NCBI GenBank assembly: GCA_947495165.1
Contig: CANLXM010000002.1
Coordinates: 731,237-795,236 of the forward strand
Direction of reading: 5' to 3'
DNA from: an uncultured Cellulomonadaceae bacterium
GTDB lineage: Bacteria; Actinomycetota; Actinomycetes; Actinomycetales; Cellulomonadaceae
DNA length: 64,000 nt
Under the pieces are notes generated by a model, which worked only from the letters and a program-made list of their open reading frames with translations, did no database searches and was not told where the DNA came from. A program made the position numbers and the translations under genes. Positions 55,101 to 62,966 of this stretch are shown here, in pieces; within the stretch, counting starts at the first letter, position 1; each line of letters starts with the position of its first letter.

Positions 55101-55207
55101 GACGCCGGCGCGAGCGCGAGCACGAGGTAGCCGCGGCGGCCCAGCACGCCCATGACCACGGGCGCGACGATCGCCAGCACCAGATGGCCGAGGAGCACTG
55201 CCAGCAC
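52148..55207 (-). CDS. mrpA: Na+(K+)/H+ antiporter, fused subunits A and B
   Basis: Largest Mrp subunit, 1019 residues. Residues 1 to about 500 are NuoL-like with [31 protein letters not shown] (split: Lys and the Pro-rich loop) and conserved Glu in [17 protein letters not shown] region like MrpA's NuoJ-type C-terminal domain ([21 protein letters not shown]) follows, then an MrpB domain from about 870 ([33 protein letters not shown]). A fused A/B subunit is known in several bacteria. GTG 55207 is the operon's first start. The long frame on the opposite strand is an antisense artefact. Confidence 0.95.
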   Translation of the reverse strand: [1019 protein letters not shown]

Positions 55208-55317
55208 GTCCGGCTCCGTCCTGTGGTGGGCGGGTGGTCGGTCACCCCCAAGGCAGGCGTCGGCTGGGCACCAGGCGAACCGCGGGTTGCCCGAATGTTA
55301 TCAAGGGAGCCTGGGTG

Positions 55318-56319
55318 CTACAGGTCGGAGCGGGTCACCAGGAACTCGCTCTGATCAGCGATCTCACCGCCGACGGCGTCGTGCAGCGCAGCGGCGAGCT
55401 TCGCCACCGAGATCGCCGCCCGCCCGCGCGCGATCCGGTGCGCCGTCGGCGGGCGTTCCTCCTCGAGCTCGGTGAAGTCGTCCGGGACCCAGCGCACCCG
55501 GTAGGCGATGGCCCCGCCGTCGGCCCAGGGCAGGCCGCGCAAGGACACCGGGAGCAGCTCCTCGCCCGCGATCTCGACCACCACGAGACCATCGAGGCCG
55601 AGCGGCAGGTGCAGCGCGTACCCGCTGAGCGCCTCGGGCGACGTCAGGGCGGCGATGTCGACGTCGTCGGCGGCTGCGTGCAGCGCCGCGGCGTCGGCGT
55701 CGTCGAGGTCTGCGGGCGACACGAGGTGCGCGGGCGGGCCGGCCCAGTCCTCGCCGCCCGGCGCGTACACCGTGCGAGCGTCCACGTGGCGCGCCGTGGT
55801 GAGCGCCGCCTGCGGCTCGAGCCACACGTCCGAGTACACGGTCAGGTCGATCTGCGCGTCGGGGTCGGGCGTCACCACGACGCCGTCGAGCACCGCCGTC
55901 CCCGCCAGCCGGCGTGCGGCGGCGACGAGCCACCGCACCACGCGGTCCTCCTCGCGCACCGGCAGCCCGGCGGGAAAGGCTCGGCCGAGGCCGTCCCGGT
56001 CGCCGCCGCCCGGGAAGGGCGGCTCACCACGCTCGCGCGGGCACGACACCGCGAAGACGCTGCCCCCGCGGCCGCCGTCGGCCGCATAGGGCCCCCGCAG
56101 GGCGGTGTGACGCGAGGTGCGGAGCAGGCCCGGCTCGAGCACCCCGTCCCGCCCGGGCGTCGGCGGCACCTCCCAGCGGGTGGTCGGGAACCTGCTGAGC
56201 GCGAGGAGCTCGACCTCTTCCGCCTCGACCTCCGCGCTCAGGACGAGCAGGTGACGCGACTGTCGCATGCCCGGACCGGCGGGCGCCTGGGCGGGCAGCG
56301 GCCGCAGGGTCACCGGCAC
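55318..56319 (-). CDS. hypothetical protein, paralogue of the protein at 58323
   Basis: Unrecognised protein of 333 residues with no signal peptide or membrane segment. It is rich in Ala, Gly and acidic residues. The C-terminal half (REEDRVVRWLVAAARRLAG..., GYALHLPLGLDGLVVVEI..., VAKLAAALHDAVGGEIAD) resembles the protein encoded at 58323-59132 in the same order of segments, so both belong to one family. GTG 56319 begins one base after the dcd stop, so it is co-transcribed with dcd. Function is unknown; the dcd link is positional only. Confidence 0.6.
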   Translation of the reverse strand: MPVTLRPLPAQAPAGPGMRQSRHLLVLSAEVEAEEVELLALSRFPTTRWEVPPTPGRDGVLEPGLLRTSRHTALRGPYAADGGRGGSVFAVSCPRERGEPPFPGGGDRDGLGRAFPAGLPVREEDRVVRWLVAAARRLAGTAVLDGVVVTPDPDAQIDLTVYSDVWLEPQAALTTARHVDARTVYAPGGEDWAGPPAHLVSPADLDDADAAALHAAADDVDIAALTSPEALSGYALHLPLGLDGLVVVEIAGEELLPVSLRGLPWADGGAIAYRVRWVPDDFTELEEERPPTAHRIARGRAAISVAKLAAALHDAVGGEIADQSEFLVTRSDL

Positions 56320-56320
56320 C

Positions 56321-56896
56321 TCACACCTCGCTGCGGTGGAAGCCCTGCCACGAGCGCGACGCCGTCGGACCGCGCTGGCCCTGGTAGCGCGAGCCGTACT
56401 CGGCGCTCCCGTACGGGTGCTCAGCGGGGCTCGACAGCCGGAAGAAGCACAGCTGACCGATCTTCATGCCGGGCCACAGCATGATGGGCAGCGTGGCGAC
56501 GTTGCTCAGCTCGAGCGTGACGTGGCCGTCGAAGCCCGGGTCGATGAAGCCCGCGGTGGAGTGGGTGAGCAGCCCGAGGCGCCCGAGCGAGGACTTGCCC
56601 TCGAGGCGGGCCGCGACGTCGTCGGGCAGCCCGACCGTCTCGAACGTCGACCCGAGCACGAACTCGCCCGGGTGCAGCACGAACGCCTCACCCGGCGCGG
56701 TCTCCACGAGCCGGGTGAGCTCTGGCTGGTCGGCCGCGGGGTCGATCACGGGGTACCGGTGGTTGTCGAACAGCCGGAAGAACCGGTCGAGCCGGACGTC
56801 GATGCTCGACGGCTGGATCATCGTCGGGTCGTACGGGTCCAGACGGACGCGGCCGGAGGCCAGCTCGTCGCGGATGTCGCGGTCGGAGAGAAGCAC
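56321..56896 (-). CDS. dcd: dCTP deaminase
   Basis: Trimeric enzyme of 191 residues that deaminates dCTP on the route to dUMP and dTTP; some actinobacterial forms also have dUTPase activity. Family motifs are [42 protein letters not shown] (its Ser, Arg and Glu form the active site) and [16 protein letters not shown]. The GTG at 56896 lies six bases after TACGGT (56908-56903 on the minus strand) with no ribosome site, so the mRNA is probably leaderless. The next gene starts one base after it ends. Confidence 0.95.
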   Translation of the reverse strand: MLLSDRDIRDELASGRVRLDPYDPTMIQPSSIDVRLDRFFRLFDNHRYPVIDPAADQPELTRLVETAPGEAFVLHPGEFVLGSTFETVGLPDDVAARLEGKSSLGRLGLLTHSTAGFIDPGFDGHVTLELSNVATLPIMLWPGMKIGQLCFFRLSSPAEHPYGSAEYGSRYQGQRGPTASRSWQGFHRSEV

Positions 56897-56921
56897 GGTG
56901 CCACCGTAGCGCCAGGTTGGG

Positions 56922-56927
56922 TATGAT
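56922..56927 (+). promoter_or_regulatory. -10 element for tRNA-Gly
   Basis: TATGAT, one mismatch from TATAAT, lies 30 bases before the tRNA. The -35 region is poor. The same 60 bp also carries the divergent dcd promoter. Confidence 0.55.
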
Positions 56928-56957
56928 CGTCCACGAACCGCTCGCGGTTCACCTCAT

Positions 56958-57031
56958 GCGGATGTAGTTCAATGGTAGAACTTCAGCTTCCCAAGCTGAT
57001 AGCGCGGGTTCGATTCCCGTCATCCGCTCCA
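56958..57031 (+). tRNA. tRNA-Gly (anticodon CCC)
   Basis: A full cloverleaf can be folded: acceptor GCGGATG/CATCCGC, D stem GTTC/GAAC, anticodon stem TCAGC/GCTGA with loop TTCCCAA, and T arm GCGGG-TTCGATT-CCCGT. The discriminator is T, and CCA (57029-57031) is encoded. The loop places CCC at positions 34-36, reading GGG glycine codons. Confidence 0.95.
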
Positions 57032-57033
57032 CG

Positions 57034-57063
57034 TCGAGGGGCCGCCGTCTGGCGGCCCCTCGA
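57034..57063 (+). terminator. terminator of the tRNA gene
   Basis: Arms 57034-57046 and 57051-57063 pair perfectly over 13 bases around the loop GTCT, three bases past the tRNA CCA end. Confidence 0.85.
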
Positions 57064-57084
57064 GTCGTCTGGGGCCACCCCGCC

Positions 57085-57696
57085 TCACACGGCGCGCAGC
57101 ACCGCCACGAGGAAGTCGGAGTCAGCCTCGAACGGCCGCAGGTCCCACGTCGACAGCAGCAGGTCCGTGGCCAGGCCCGCCCGCTGGGCCTCGTCGAGGA
57201 GCTCGCGGAACTCGATGCCGCGGCCCGCACCGAGCCCGATGACCGCGCGGCCGCCGGGAACCAGGTGCGCGCGCATGCCCGCGAGCGCCGGGGCGAGCGT
57301 GCCGGGAGCCAGGAAGCCGAGCACGTTGCCCGCGCACACGAGCACGTCGAACGGCTCGGGGACGCCCGACGCCGCCAGGTCGAGCGCGGAGAGGTCGCCC
57401 ACCACCCACGTCGCGTCGGGGTGATCCTGACGGGCCACCTCGATCAGGTAGGGGTCGATGTCGACACCGACCACCGTGTGCCCGCGGCGCGCCAGCTCCC
57501 CGCCCACGCGCCCCGGCCCGCAGCCGGCGTCGAGGATCCGGGAGGACCGTCCCGCGAAGGCGTCGATCGTGCGCGCCTCGCCGTCGAGGTCCTTCCCGGC
57601 AGCGGCCATCTGGCGGAAGCGCTCGGCGTACCAGACGGAGTGCTCGGGGTTGGCCTCGATCATCTCTTCCCAGCGGCTGCGGGGACGCTCGCTCAT
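57085..57696 (-). CDS. class I SAM-dependent methyltransferase
   Basis: Methyltransferase of 203 residues with a Rossmann-like fold. Motif I is ILDAGCGPGRVGGELARRG, the motif II acid is in VVGVDIDPYLIEVAR, and WVVGDLSALDL fits the adenine-binding region. The N-terminus has WEEMIEANPEHSVWYAERFRQMAAAGKDLDGEAR, typical of a small actinobacterial group that is commonly annotated as a generic methyltransferase. ATG 57696 follows AGAGG. The acceptor is unknown. It is convergent with the tRNA-Gly gene. Confidence 0.85.
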   Translation of the reverse strand: MSERPRSRWEEMIEANPEHSVWYAERFRQMAAAGKDLDGEARTIDAFAGRSSRILDAGCGPGRVGGELARRGHTVVGVDIDPYLIEVARQDHPDATWVVGDLSALDLAASGVPEPFDVLVCAGNVLGFLAPGTLAPALAGMRAHLVPGGRAVIGLGAGRGIEFRELLDEAQRAGLATDLLLSTWDLRPFEADSDFLVAVLRAV

Positions 57697-57829
57697 GGGT
57701 GCCTCTCGGGTCGGTGCGGGTGGCCGCGGACGCGGCTGGCGACCATCGTGGCACGGTCGCACAGCCCATCAGGTGGGACCTGGGGCGCCGCGCTCGTCGT
57801 GGTCGCGCCAGGGAGCGGATGATGCGTGC

Positions 57830-58318
57830 ATGCGCAGCTTCTTCTCCTTCCCCAACCCGGTCAACGAGCTCGCTGCCCGCACGGTGGCCGCCGGCGTCGT
57901 CGTGCTCGCGCTCACGGCCGCGGTGACGCTCTGGACCCCCGTGGTCGTGGTGCTCGCGGCCGGGTTCGTGGGCCGGCTCCTCGCGGGTCCCCGGCTGTCA
58001 CCGCTGGGCTGGGTGGCGCAGCGCGTGATCGCGCCGAGGCTCGGCCCCGCGCGCCTCGTCCCGGGACCGCCCAAGCGCTTCGCGCAGGGGATCGGCGCGA
58101 CGCTCACCGTCGCCGCCACGGTCGCGCTGCTGTTCGACGCGCCCGCGGTGACGCTCGTCCTGCTCGGCGTCCTCGTCGTCGCGGCCTCGCTCGAGGCGTT
58201 CGCGGGCTTCTGCCTGGGGTGCTGGGTGTTCGGGCGGCTCCAGGCGGTTGGGCTCGTGCCGGCCTCGGTGTGCGAGGCGTGCAACGACATCCGCCTGCGG
58301 CGCCCCGCGACCGTGTGA
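57830..58318 (+). CDS. DUF4395 family membrane protein
   Basis: Membrane protein of 162 residues with four hydrophobic segments. The N-terminus FPNPVNELAARTVAAG and the Cys pair in FAGFCLGCWVFGRL (CxxC) followed by VCEACNDI (second CxxC) are DUF4395 features. The paired Cys suggest a thiol or redox role, and relatives often lie next to thioredoxin-like genes; none is adjacent here. ATG 57830 has GGAG upstream (57811-57814) at long spacing. It ends four bases before the convergent gene. Confidence 0.82.
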   Translation: MRSFFSFPNPVNELAARTVAAGVVVLALTAAVTLWTPVVVVLAAGFVGRLLAGPRLSPLGWVAQRVIAPRLGPARLVPGPPKRFAQGIGATLTVAATVALLFDAPAVTLVLLGVLVVAASLEAFAGFCLGCWVFGRLQAVGLVPASVCEACNDIRLRRPATV

Positions 58319-58322
58319 GGCG

Positions 58323-59132
58323 TCACCGCTGGGCGCGACGCTCCAGCTCGGCGGTCGTGACGACGAGACCGTCGGCGTCGGTCGCCTCGCCAGCAACCGC
58401 CTCGAGCAGCCGGAGCGCGATCTTCGCGACGACCGGCACGAGCCGCTCGCGGGCGATCGCGTCCAGGGACGCCCCGCCGTCGTGCGCTCCGTCGTCGGGC
58501 TCGCCGGTGGGCGAGATCCACCGAAACCGGTGCTCGGCGTCGCGCGGCGTGGTGCGCACGTCGATGAGCACGCTGCCGTCATAGCTCGAGGGCACCTCGA
58601 GGAGGTAGCCCTCGTCGTCCGACGCGAGCAGGACCGCCCCCGGGGCCACCCGGCGGACGAGCGCCAGCGCCTCGCCGGCGGAGAGCGCGCGCCTGGACGA
58701 GATCAGGAGGCTCACACGGATGCCGACGGCGGGACGCGTGAGCACGCCGCCGGCAAGGACGGCGCCTCCCGCGTGCCGGGCGACGGCGTGCAGCCACCCC
58801 TCGGTCTCGGGCGTGGGGCCGTCGAGCCGGTAGACGAGCCAGGCCCGCGGCAGGGAGAGCCGGGCGGCGTCGTGCTCTCCGACCGGTTCTGGGCCGACGA
58901 GCGTAGCCCCGGCCGTCAGCTCCAGCTCGCCGGCTGCGGCGGTGCGGGAGGCGCTCGCCCCGCGGAACCGCGCGCCCGCGAGCGGACGCCCGAGCATCTC
59001 CCGGTCCTCGGCGGACGCCGGTTCGCGCAACCACCGCGCGCCCGGGAACCACGACCGCGCGAGGCCGAGGATGCCCGTCGACGGTGGCACGACGACGCAC
59101 GGTCGGTCCTCGCTCGTCTCGCCTGGGGTCAC
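58323..59132 (-). CDS. hypothetical protein, paralogue of the protein at 55318
   Basis: Unrecognised protein of 269 residues, without signal peptide or membrane helix. Segments GWLHAVARHAGGAVLAGGVL, GYLLEVPSSYDGSVLIDVR, HRFRWISPTGEP and LVPVVAKIALRLLEAVAGE line up in order with the C-terminal half of the 333-residue protein at 55318-56319. The GTG at 59132 was chosen; TAGCGT (59146-59141) eight bases before it suggests a leaderless mRNA. A TTG at 59183 would extend it by 17 codons. Function unknown. Confidence 0.6.
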   Translation of the reverse strand: MTPGETSEDRPCVVVPPSTGILGLARSWFPGARWLREPASAEDREMLGRPLAGARFRGASASRTAAAGELELTAGATLVGPEPVGEHDAARLSLPRAWLVYRLDGPTPETEGWLHAVARHAGGAVLAGGVLTRPAVGIRVSLLISSRRALSAGEALALVRRVAPGAVLLASDDEGYLLEVPSSYDGSVLIDVRTTPRDAEHRFRWISPTGEPDDGAHDGGASLDAIARERLVPVVAKIALRLLEAVAGEATDADGLVVTTAELERRAQR

Positions 59133-59190
59133 AGCACGGGACGCTAGCGCGGCTGTGGGTCGTGGGTGTTGCGAGCGCAACACCGACGCG

Positions 59191-59226
59191 TGTCACTGGA
59201 CGTGACATCTAGTGGCAAGATGTCAC
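59191..59226. promoter_or_regulatory. TetR operator, three half-sites
   Basis: TGTCAC (59191-59196) and GTGACA (59202-59207) form one palindrome. GTGACATCT (59202-59210) and AGATGTCAC (59218-59226) form a perfect 9-bp inverted repeat with a 7-base centre. The last half-site ends one base before the ATG of the tetR-type gene, so the bound repressor would block its own transcription or translation start. Confidence 0.7.
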
Positions 59227-59227
59227 T

Positions 59228-59830
59228 ATGCCCAAGATCATCGGAGGTTCGCTGGCCGAGCACCGCCAGCAGACGCGCCTCCGGCTGTTCGCGGCGCTGT
59301 CCGCGCTGATGGCGGACCGGGGTTTCGACGCGATCACGCTCGCGGAGATCGCGCAGCGGGCCGGGATCGGCCGCACCGCGGTGTACAACCACTTCCCCGA
59401 CAAGGAGTCGCTCCTCGTCGGCTTCATCAACCACGAGACCAGCGAGTACGTGGCCACGCTCGAGGCGGACCTGCGCGACGTCGCCGACCCGGTCGAGCAG
59501 CTGCGCACCTATGTGCGCGCGCAGATGCGCCTCAAGCGCGTGTTCCACCTGGCTCCGGGACCTGACCTGCGCACGGTGCTCTCGCGCGGCACGCAGCGTC
59601 AGCTCCGTGAGCACGTCGTCATGATCGAGTCGATCCTGCGCCGCATCATCGAGGCGGGCATCGAGTCCGGCGTGCTCCCCCCGCAGGACCTCACGGTGAC
59701 CGTGAGCCTCGTCAACGCGTGCCTGTCCGGCCGCAACCTCAGCGAGGACGAGGCTGGTCGCGCGGACGCCGTCCGCGCGACCGAGGCCTTCGTCCTGCGC
59801 GCGGTGGGCGCGCAGCCCGACGCGGCGTAG
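59228..59830 (+). CDS. TetR-family transcriptional regulator
   Basis: Repressor of 200 residues. The N-terminal helix-turn-helix is GFDAITLAEIAQRAGIGRTAVYNHFPDKESLLVGF (about residues 33-67), a typical TetR recognition region; the rest is the ligand-binding helical domain. ATG 59228 follows an operator-like inverted repeat without a ribosome site, so the mRNA may be leaderless. The gene seems to regulate itself, and perhaps the divergent gene at 59132. Ligand and other targets are unknown. Confidence 0.93.
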   Translation: MPKIIGGSLAEHRQQTRLRLFAALSALMADRGFDAITLAEIAQRAGIGRTAVYNHFPDKESLLVGFINHETSEYVATLEADLRDVADPVEQLRTYVRAQMRLKRVFHLAPGPDLRTVLSRGTQRQLREHVVMIESILRRIIEAGIESGVLPPQDLTVTVSLVNACLSGRNLSEDEAGRADAVRATEAFVLRAVGAQPDAA

Positions 59831-59834
59831 ACCC

Positions 59835-60110
59835 TCAGACGACCGGCGGGTCCTCGCGGCGCACCGTCGTCTGCTGCGTGGTCGTGGAGCCCGACGGCGG
59901 CAGGCCGTCGTCGCGACGCTCCACCACGGTGCGGTGGCTGGTGTTCGCACGCTGCGCGTTCACGATCAGCGCGATGATGAGCGCGAGGAGCCCCGCGCCG
60001 AGGCAGATGTAGCCGATCATCGTCAGGTCGACGCCTGAGATCGAGTCCTGCACCGCAAAGGCGAGGATCGCTCCGACCACGATGAGGAAGATTCCTAGGC
60101 CGATTCCCAT
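59835..60110 (-). CDS. small DUF6458-type membrane protein
   Basis: Protein of 91 residues with two transmembrane segments (GLGIFLIVVGAILAFAV and MIGYICLGAGLLALIIALIV) joined by a short loop with DSISGVDLT, and a hydrophilic Thr/Arg-rich tail. The layout fits the actinobacterial DUF6458 family. ATG 60110 follows GAAGGAG, a strong site. The frame extends upstream without similarity. It ends four bases before the tetR-type gene stop on the other strand. Confidence 0.8.
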   Translation of the reverse strand: MGIGLGIFLIVVGAILAFAVQDSISGVDLTMIGYICLGAGLLALIIALIVNAQRANTSHRTVVERRDDGLPPSGSTTTQQTTVRREDPPVV

Positions 60111-60225
60111 GTCCGCTCCTTCGTCCGTGGGCGAGGGGCCGCCCGTCGCCAGTGTTACGGCCAGGAGACGTTCTCGCACCTCGAGAGCCTGCACGCGGGC
60201 CAGGGCGGGCTGCGGCGAGCGCTGC

Positions 60226-62202
60226 TCAGTCTCGCTCGGCCAGGCGGGCGAGCATCGCGTTGTACTCGTCGAGCTCCGTGTCCCCCGACCGCTCGACCCG
60301 GCGGTCGCGGCGGGTCGCCGTGCGCTCGTCGTCCTTGGCCCAGCGCACCGCCACGACGATCGCGAGCAGCATCGTGGGGATCTCGCCGATGCCCCACGCG
60401 ATCGAGCCGCCGAGCTGCTGGTCGACGATCGCCGAGTCTCCCCACGGGCGGCCCAGCAGACCGAACCAGTCCGCCACCATGAGCGACTCGCTCGTGACGA
60501 GGGTGACCCCGAAGAACGCGTGGAACGCCATCGTCGCGAACAGCAGCAGCAACCGCTGGGGGTAGCCCGGCCGCTGCGGGCCAGGGTCGATGCCGATGAG
60601 CGCGTTGGCGAAGAGGTACCCGGCGAGCGAGAAGTGCGCGATCATCGCGAGGTGGCCCACGTGGGTCGTCAGCGAGAGCTCGAACAGGCCCGAGTAGTAG
60701 AACACCATCATCGAGCCGGCGAAGTTCGCGGCCGCCACCCCGGGGTGGGCGAAGAACCTGCCCCAGCGGGAGTGCACGAGCACGAGCAGCCACTCCCGCG
60801 GCCCCCGCGAGCCGTCCTTGCGCGCGGGCAGCGCCCGGAGGGCGAGGGTCACCGGCGCGGCCATCACGAGGAAGATCGGGATGACCATCGCCAGCACCAT
60901 GTGCTGAACCATGTGCGCGCTGAACAGCACATGGCCGTAGACGGCGGGGCCGCCCGAGGTGACCCACGCGAGGATCGCCATCCCGACGAGCCACGACGCG
61001 GCGCGTCCCCCCGACCAGTGGTCCCCCCGCGCGCGCAGGCGCAGGTGCCAACGGACGTAGACCAGCGCCCCGGCGACGACGACGAGCAGCATCAGCACGT
61101 CGGGGCGCCACTCGGTGAACCAGCTCGCCCCGGTCTGCTCGGGCGGCAGCGGCTCGCCGGTGACGACCTGCGCGGGTGTCGGTGCCGCGGGAGCCTCGTC
61201 CGGGACCGGTGGTGAGGTGCCCGCGAGGGCGGCGGCGACGCCGGAGACAGCGCCCATCGCGGCGAGCTCGACCGCGACCAGCCGCCAGAAGATCCCGCGG
61301 TACGGCGCGTCCGCGCCCTCGAGGCGCCGCGAGAGTGCACGCCGGTGCGCCCAGCCGAGCGCACCCAGCACCACCAGCAGCGCGACCTTGGTCAGCACGA
61401 GCAACCCGTACGCGGTCCCGAGCGCGTCGACGGAGCCGACGCGCACCCAGGCGCTCACCAGGCCCGAGACGCCGACGACGACGTAGCACCACAACGCGAC
61501 CCGGGAGTAGCGCGCGACGACGACCGGCAGCGTGGCGACGAGACCGCCGCGTACCCGAAGCGCCGCGAGCACGACGAGCGGTCCCAGCCACACCGCGGCG
61601 CCGGCGAGGTGGAGGAACATCGCGGAGACCGCGACGCGGTGGTTGTCCGCGCCCGACGTGTGGCCGGTCAGGGACACCAGCGCGAGAGCGACGGCGACGA
61701 GCCCGAGAAGCCAGGCGGCACCCGTCGGCGTCTCGACGAGCAGCGCGAGGACCGTCACGACGGCGGCGACGACGACGACGGCCGCGAGGACTCGGCCGAG
61801 GGGGAGACGCATGAAGCTGCCCAGCAGCTCCCCCGCATCTCCCTCACCGAGGCTGGCACCGAGGACGTCGGCGAAGACGACGAGCAGGTCTCCGATCGCC
61901 ACGAGCGTCCAGGTGCCCGCCGCCACGGCGGCCGTCGTGAGCGCGCGGGACCGGTCCGCATCTGCTGGCAGGAGGAAGGCGGCGGCGAGGAGCCCGCCGA
62001 CCGTGGTGGCGATGGCGAGGTTGCCGAGGACGCCCGTGACGGGCAGGAGCACCCGCACCGCCGCACCCGCATCAGCGATCGCCCCGGCCTGGAACACTCC
62101 GCCGACGAGCCCCGCGGCGAGGGTCGCGAGCAGCGCGACCACGACGAGTGCCACGATGCCCCAGGCGGGGGTGCGCGCGCGGGGAGGGGAGAGCCGGTCC
62201 AC
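60226..62202 (-). CDS. fused CopD copper-resistance and CtaG cytochrome oxidase assembly protein
   Basis: Membrane protein of 658 residues. The first 330 or so form a CopD-like domain with eight to nine helices (MFLHLAGAAVWLGPLVVLAALR with its conserved His). The second part is a caa3-type CtaG domain (HVLFSAHMVQHMVLAMVIPIFLVMAAPVTL, HPGVAA, AMIAHFSLAGYLF), rich in His and Met that may bind copper. It probably supplies copper to cytochrome oxidase. GTG 62202 lies six bases after TACGCT (62214-62209), so the mRNA is probably leaderless. Fusions of this kind are known in actinobacteria. Confidence 0.88.
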   Translation of the reverse strand: MDRLSPPRARTPAWGIVALVVVALLATLAAGLVGGVFQAGAIADAGAAVRVLLPVTGVLGNLAIATTVGGLLAAAFLLPADADRSRALTTAAVAAGTWTLVAIGDLLVVFADVLGASLGEGDAGELLGSFMRLPLGRVLAAVVVVAAVVTVLALLVETPTGAAWLLGLVAVALALVSLTGHTSGADNHRVAVSAMFLHLAGAAVWLGPLVVLAALRVRGGLVATLPVVVARYSRVALWCYVVVGVSGLVSAWVRVGSVDALGTAYGLLVLTKVALLVVLGALGWAHRRALSRRLEGADAPYRGIFWRLVAVELAAMGAVSGVAAALAGTSPPVPDEAPAAPTPAQVVTGEPLPPEQTGASWFTEWRPDVLMLLVVVAGALVYVRWHLRLRARGDHWSGGRAASWLVGMAILAWVTSGGPAVYGHVLFSAHMVQHMVLAMVIPIFLVMAAPVTLALRALPARKDGSRGPREWLLVLVHSRWGRFFAHPGVAAANFAGSMMVFYYSGLFELSLTTHVGHLAMIAHFSLAGYLFANALIGIDPGPQRPGYPQRLLLLFATMAFHAFFGVTLVTSESLMVADWFGLLGRPWGDSAIVDQQLGGSIAWGIGEIPTMLLAIVVAVRWAKDDERTATRRDRRVERSGDTELDEYNAMLARLAERD

Positions 62203-62312
62203 CGCTCCAGCGTAGGGCGTCCCGGTGCGCCCGAGGCCCGGCGTCGGCGTAGGTTGGGTCACGTTGACGTCCGGCGTGCGCGTGCGCACGTCCTGAGTGA
62301 GAGGTGGCCGGG

Positions 62313-62951
62313 ATGGCGCACATCGTGGTGTTCGGTGGGACCGGGTTTGCGGGACGGAACATCGTCCACGAGGCGGGGTCGCGCGGCCACTCCGTGGTCG
62401 TGGTGTCACGCTCACGGGTGATCGACGGCTCCCTCAAGGACGAGACGACGTACCGACAGGGGGACGTCGGGGACGCCGCCCTCGTGGACGAGCTGGCACG
62501 GCCCGCCGACGTCGTCGTCGTGGCGACACCGGCGTCGGGGACGCCACCGCTCGTCGAGGCGGTCCCCCACCTCCTCGCCGCCTGCGCGGAGCACGGCGCG
62601 CGCCTCGGCTTCGTGGGTGGGGCGGGCTCGTTGCGCGCGGGCGACGGGATGCTCCTCGAGCAGCCCGACTTCCCCGCCGACTACCTCCCGGAGGCCCGGG
62701 CGCATGCCGACGTCCTCGAGGCTCTGCGCTCCGCCGACACGCCCGTCTCGTGGTTCTACCTGAGCCCGCCGCCGGTGTTCGGCGCGCACGTGCCCGGCAA
62801 GCCGACGGGTCACTACCGGCTGGGCGACGACGAGCCTGTCGTGACCGACGACGGCGAGTCCACCATCTCCGGCGCCGACCTCGCGGTCGCACTCGTCGAC
62901 GAGATCGAGAAGGACGCCCACCGCCAGGCGCGCTTCACCGTGGGCTACTGA
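62313..62951 (+). CDS. NAD(P)-binding Rossmann-fold oxidoreductase, YwnB/BVR-B-like
   Basis: Atypical SDR of 212 residues. The N-terminal HIVVFGGTGFAGRNIV is the NAD(P) loop, and VVVVATPAS, GFVGGAGSL and SWFYLSPPPVFG are typical of the NAD(P)H-binding/epimerase-like family. The classical YxxxK is not present. ATG 62313 is preceded by GAGAGG; the GTG at 62304 is a possible alternative. The next gene starts 15 bases downstream, so the two may be co-transcribed. Substrate unknown. Confidence 0.85.
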   Translation: MAHIVVFGGTGFAGRNIVHEAGSRGHSVVVVSRSRVIDGSLKDETTYRQGDVGDAALVDELARPADVVVVATPASGTPPLVEAVPHLLAACAEHGARLGFVGGAGSLRAGDGMLLEQPDFPADYLPEARAHADVLEALRSADTPVSWFYLSPPPVFGAHVPGKPTGHYRLGDDEPVVTDDGESTISGADLAVALVDEIEKDAHRQARFTVGY

Positions 62952-62966
62952 GGGACGCACCGGCTG

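Noticed and set aside
52178..55354. 1058-codon open frame on the plus strand
   Set aside because: Antisense to mrpA/B; the translation is dominated by Arg, Glu, Asp, His and Gly with no domain.
59133..59183. TTG at 59183 as start of the protein ending at 58323
   Set aside because: The extra 17 residues show no similarity to the paralogue and the GTG at 59132 has a better placed -10 element.
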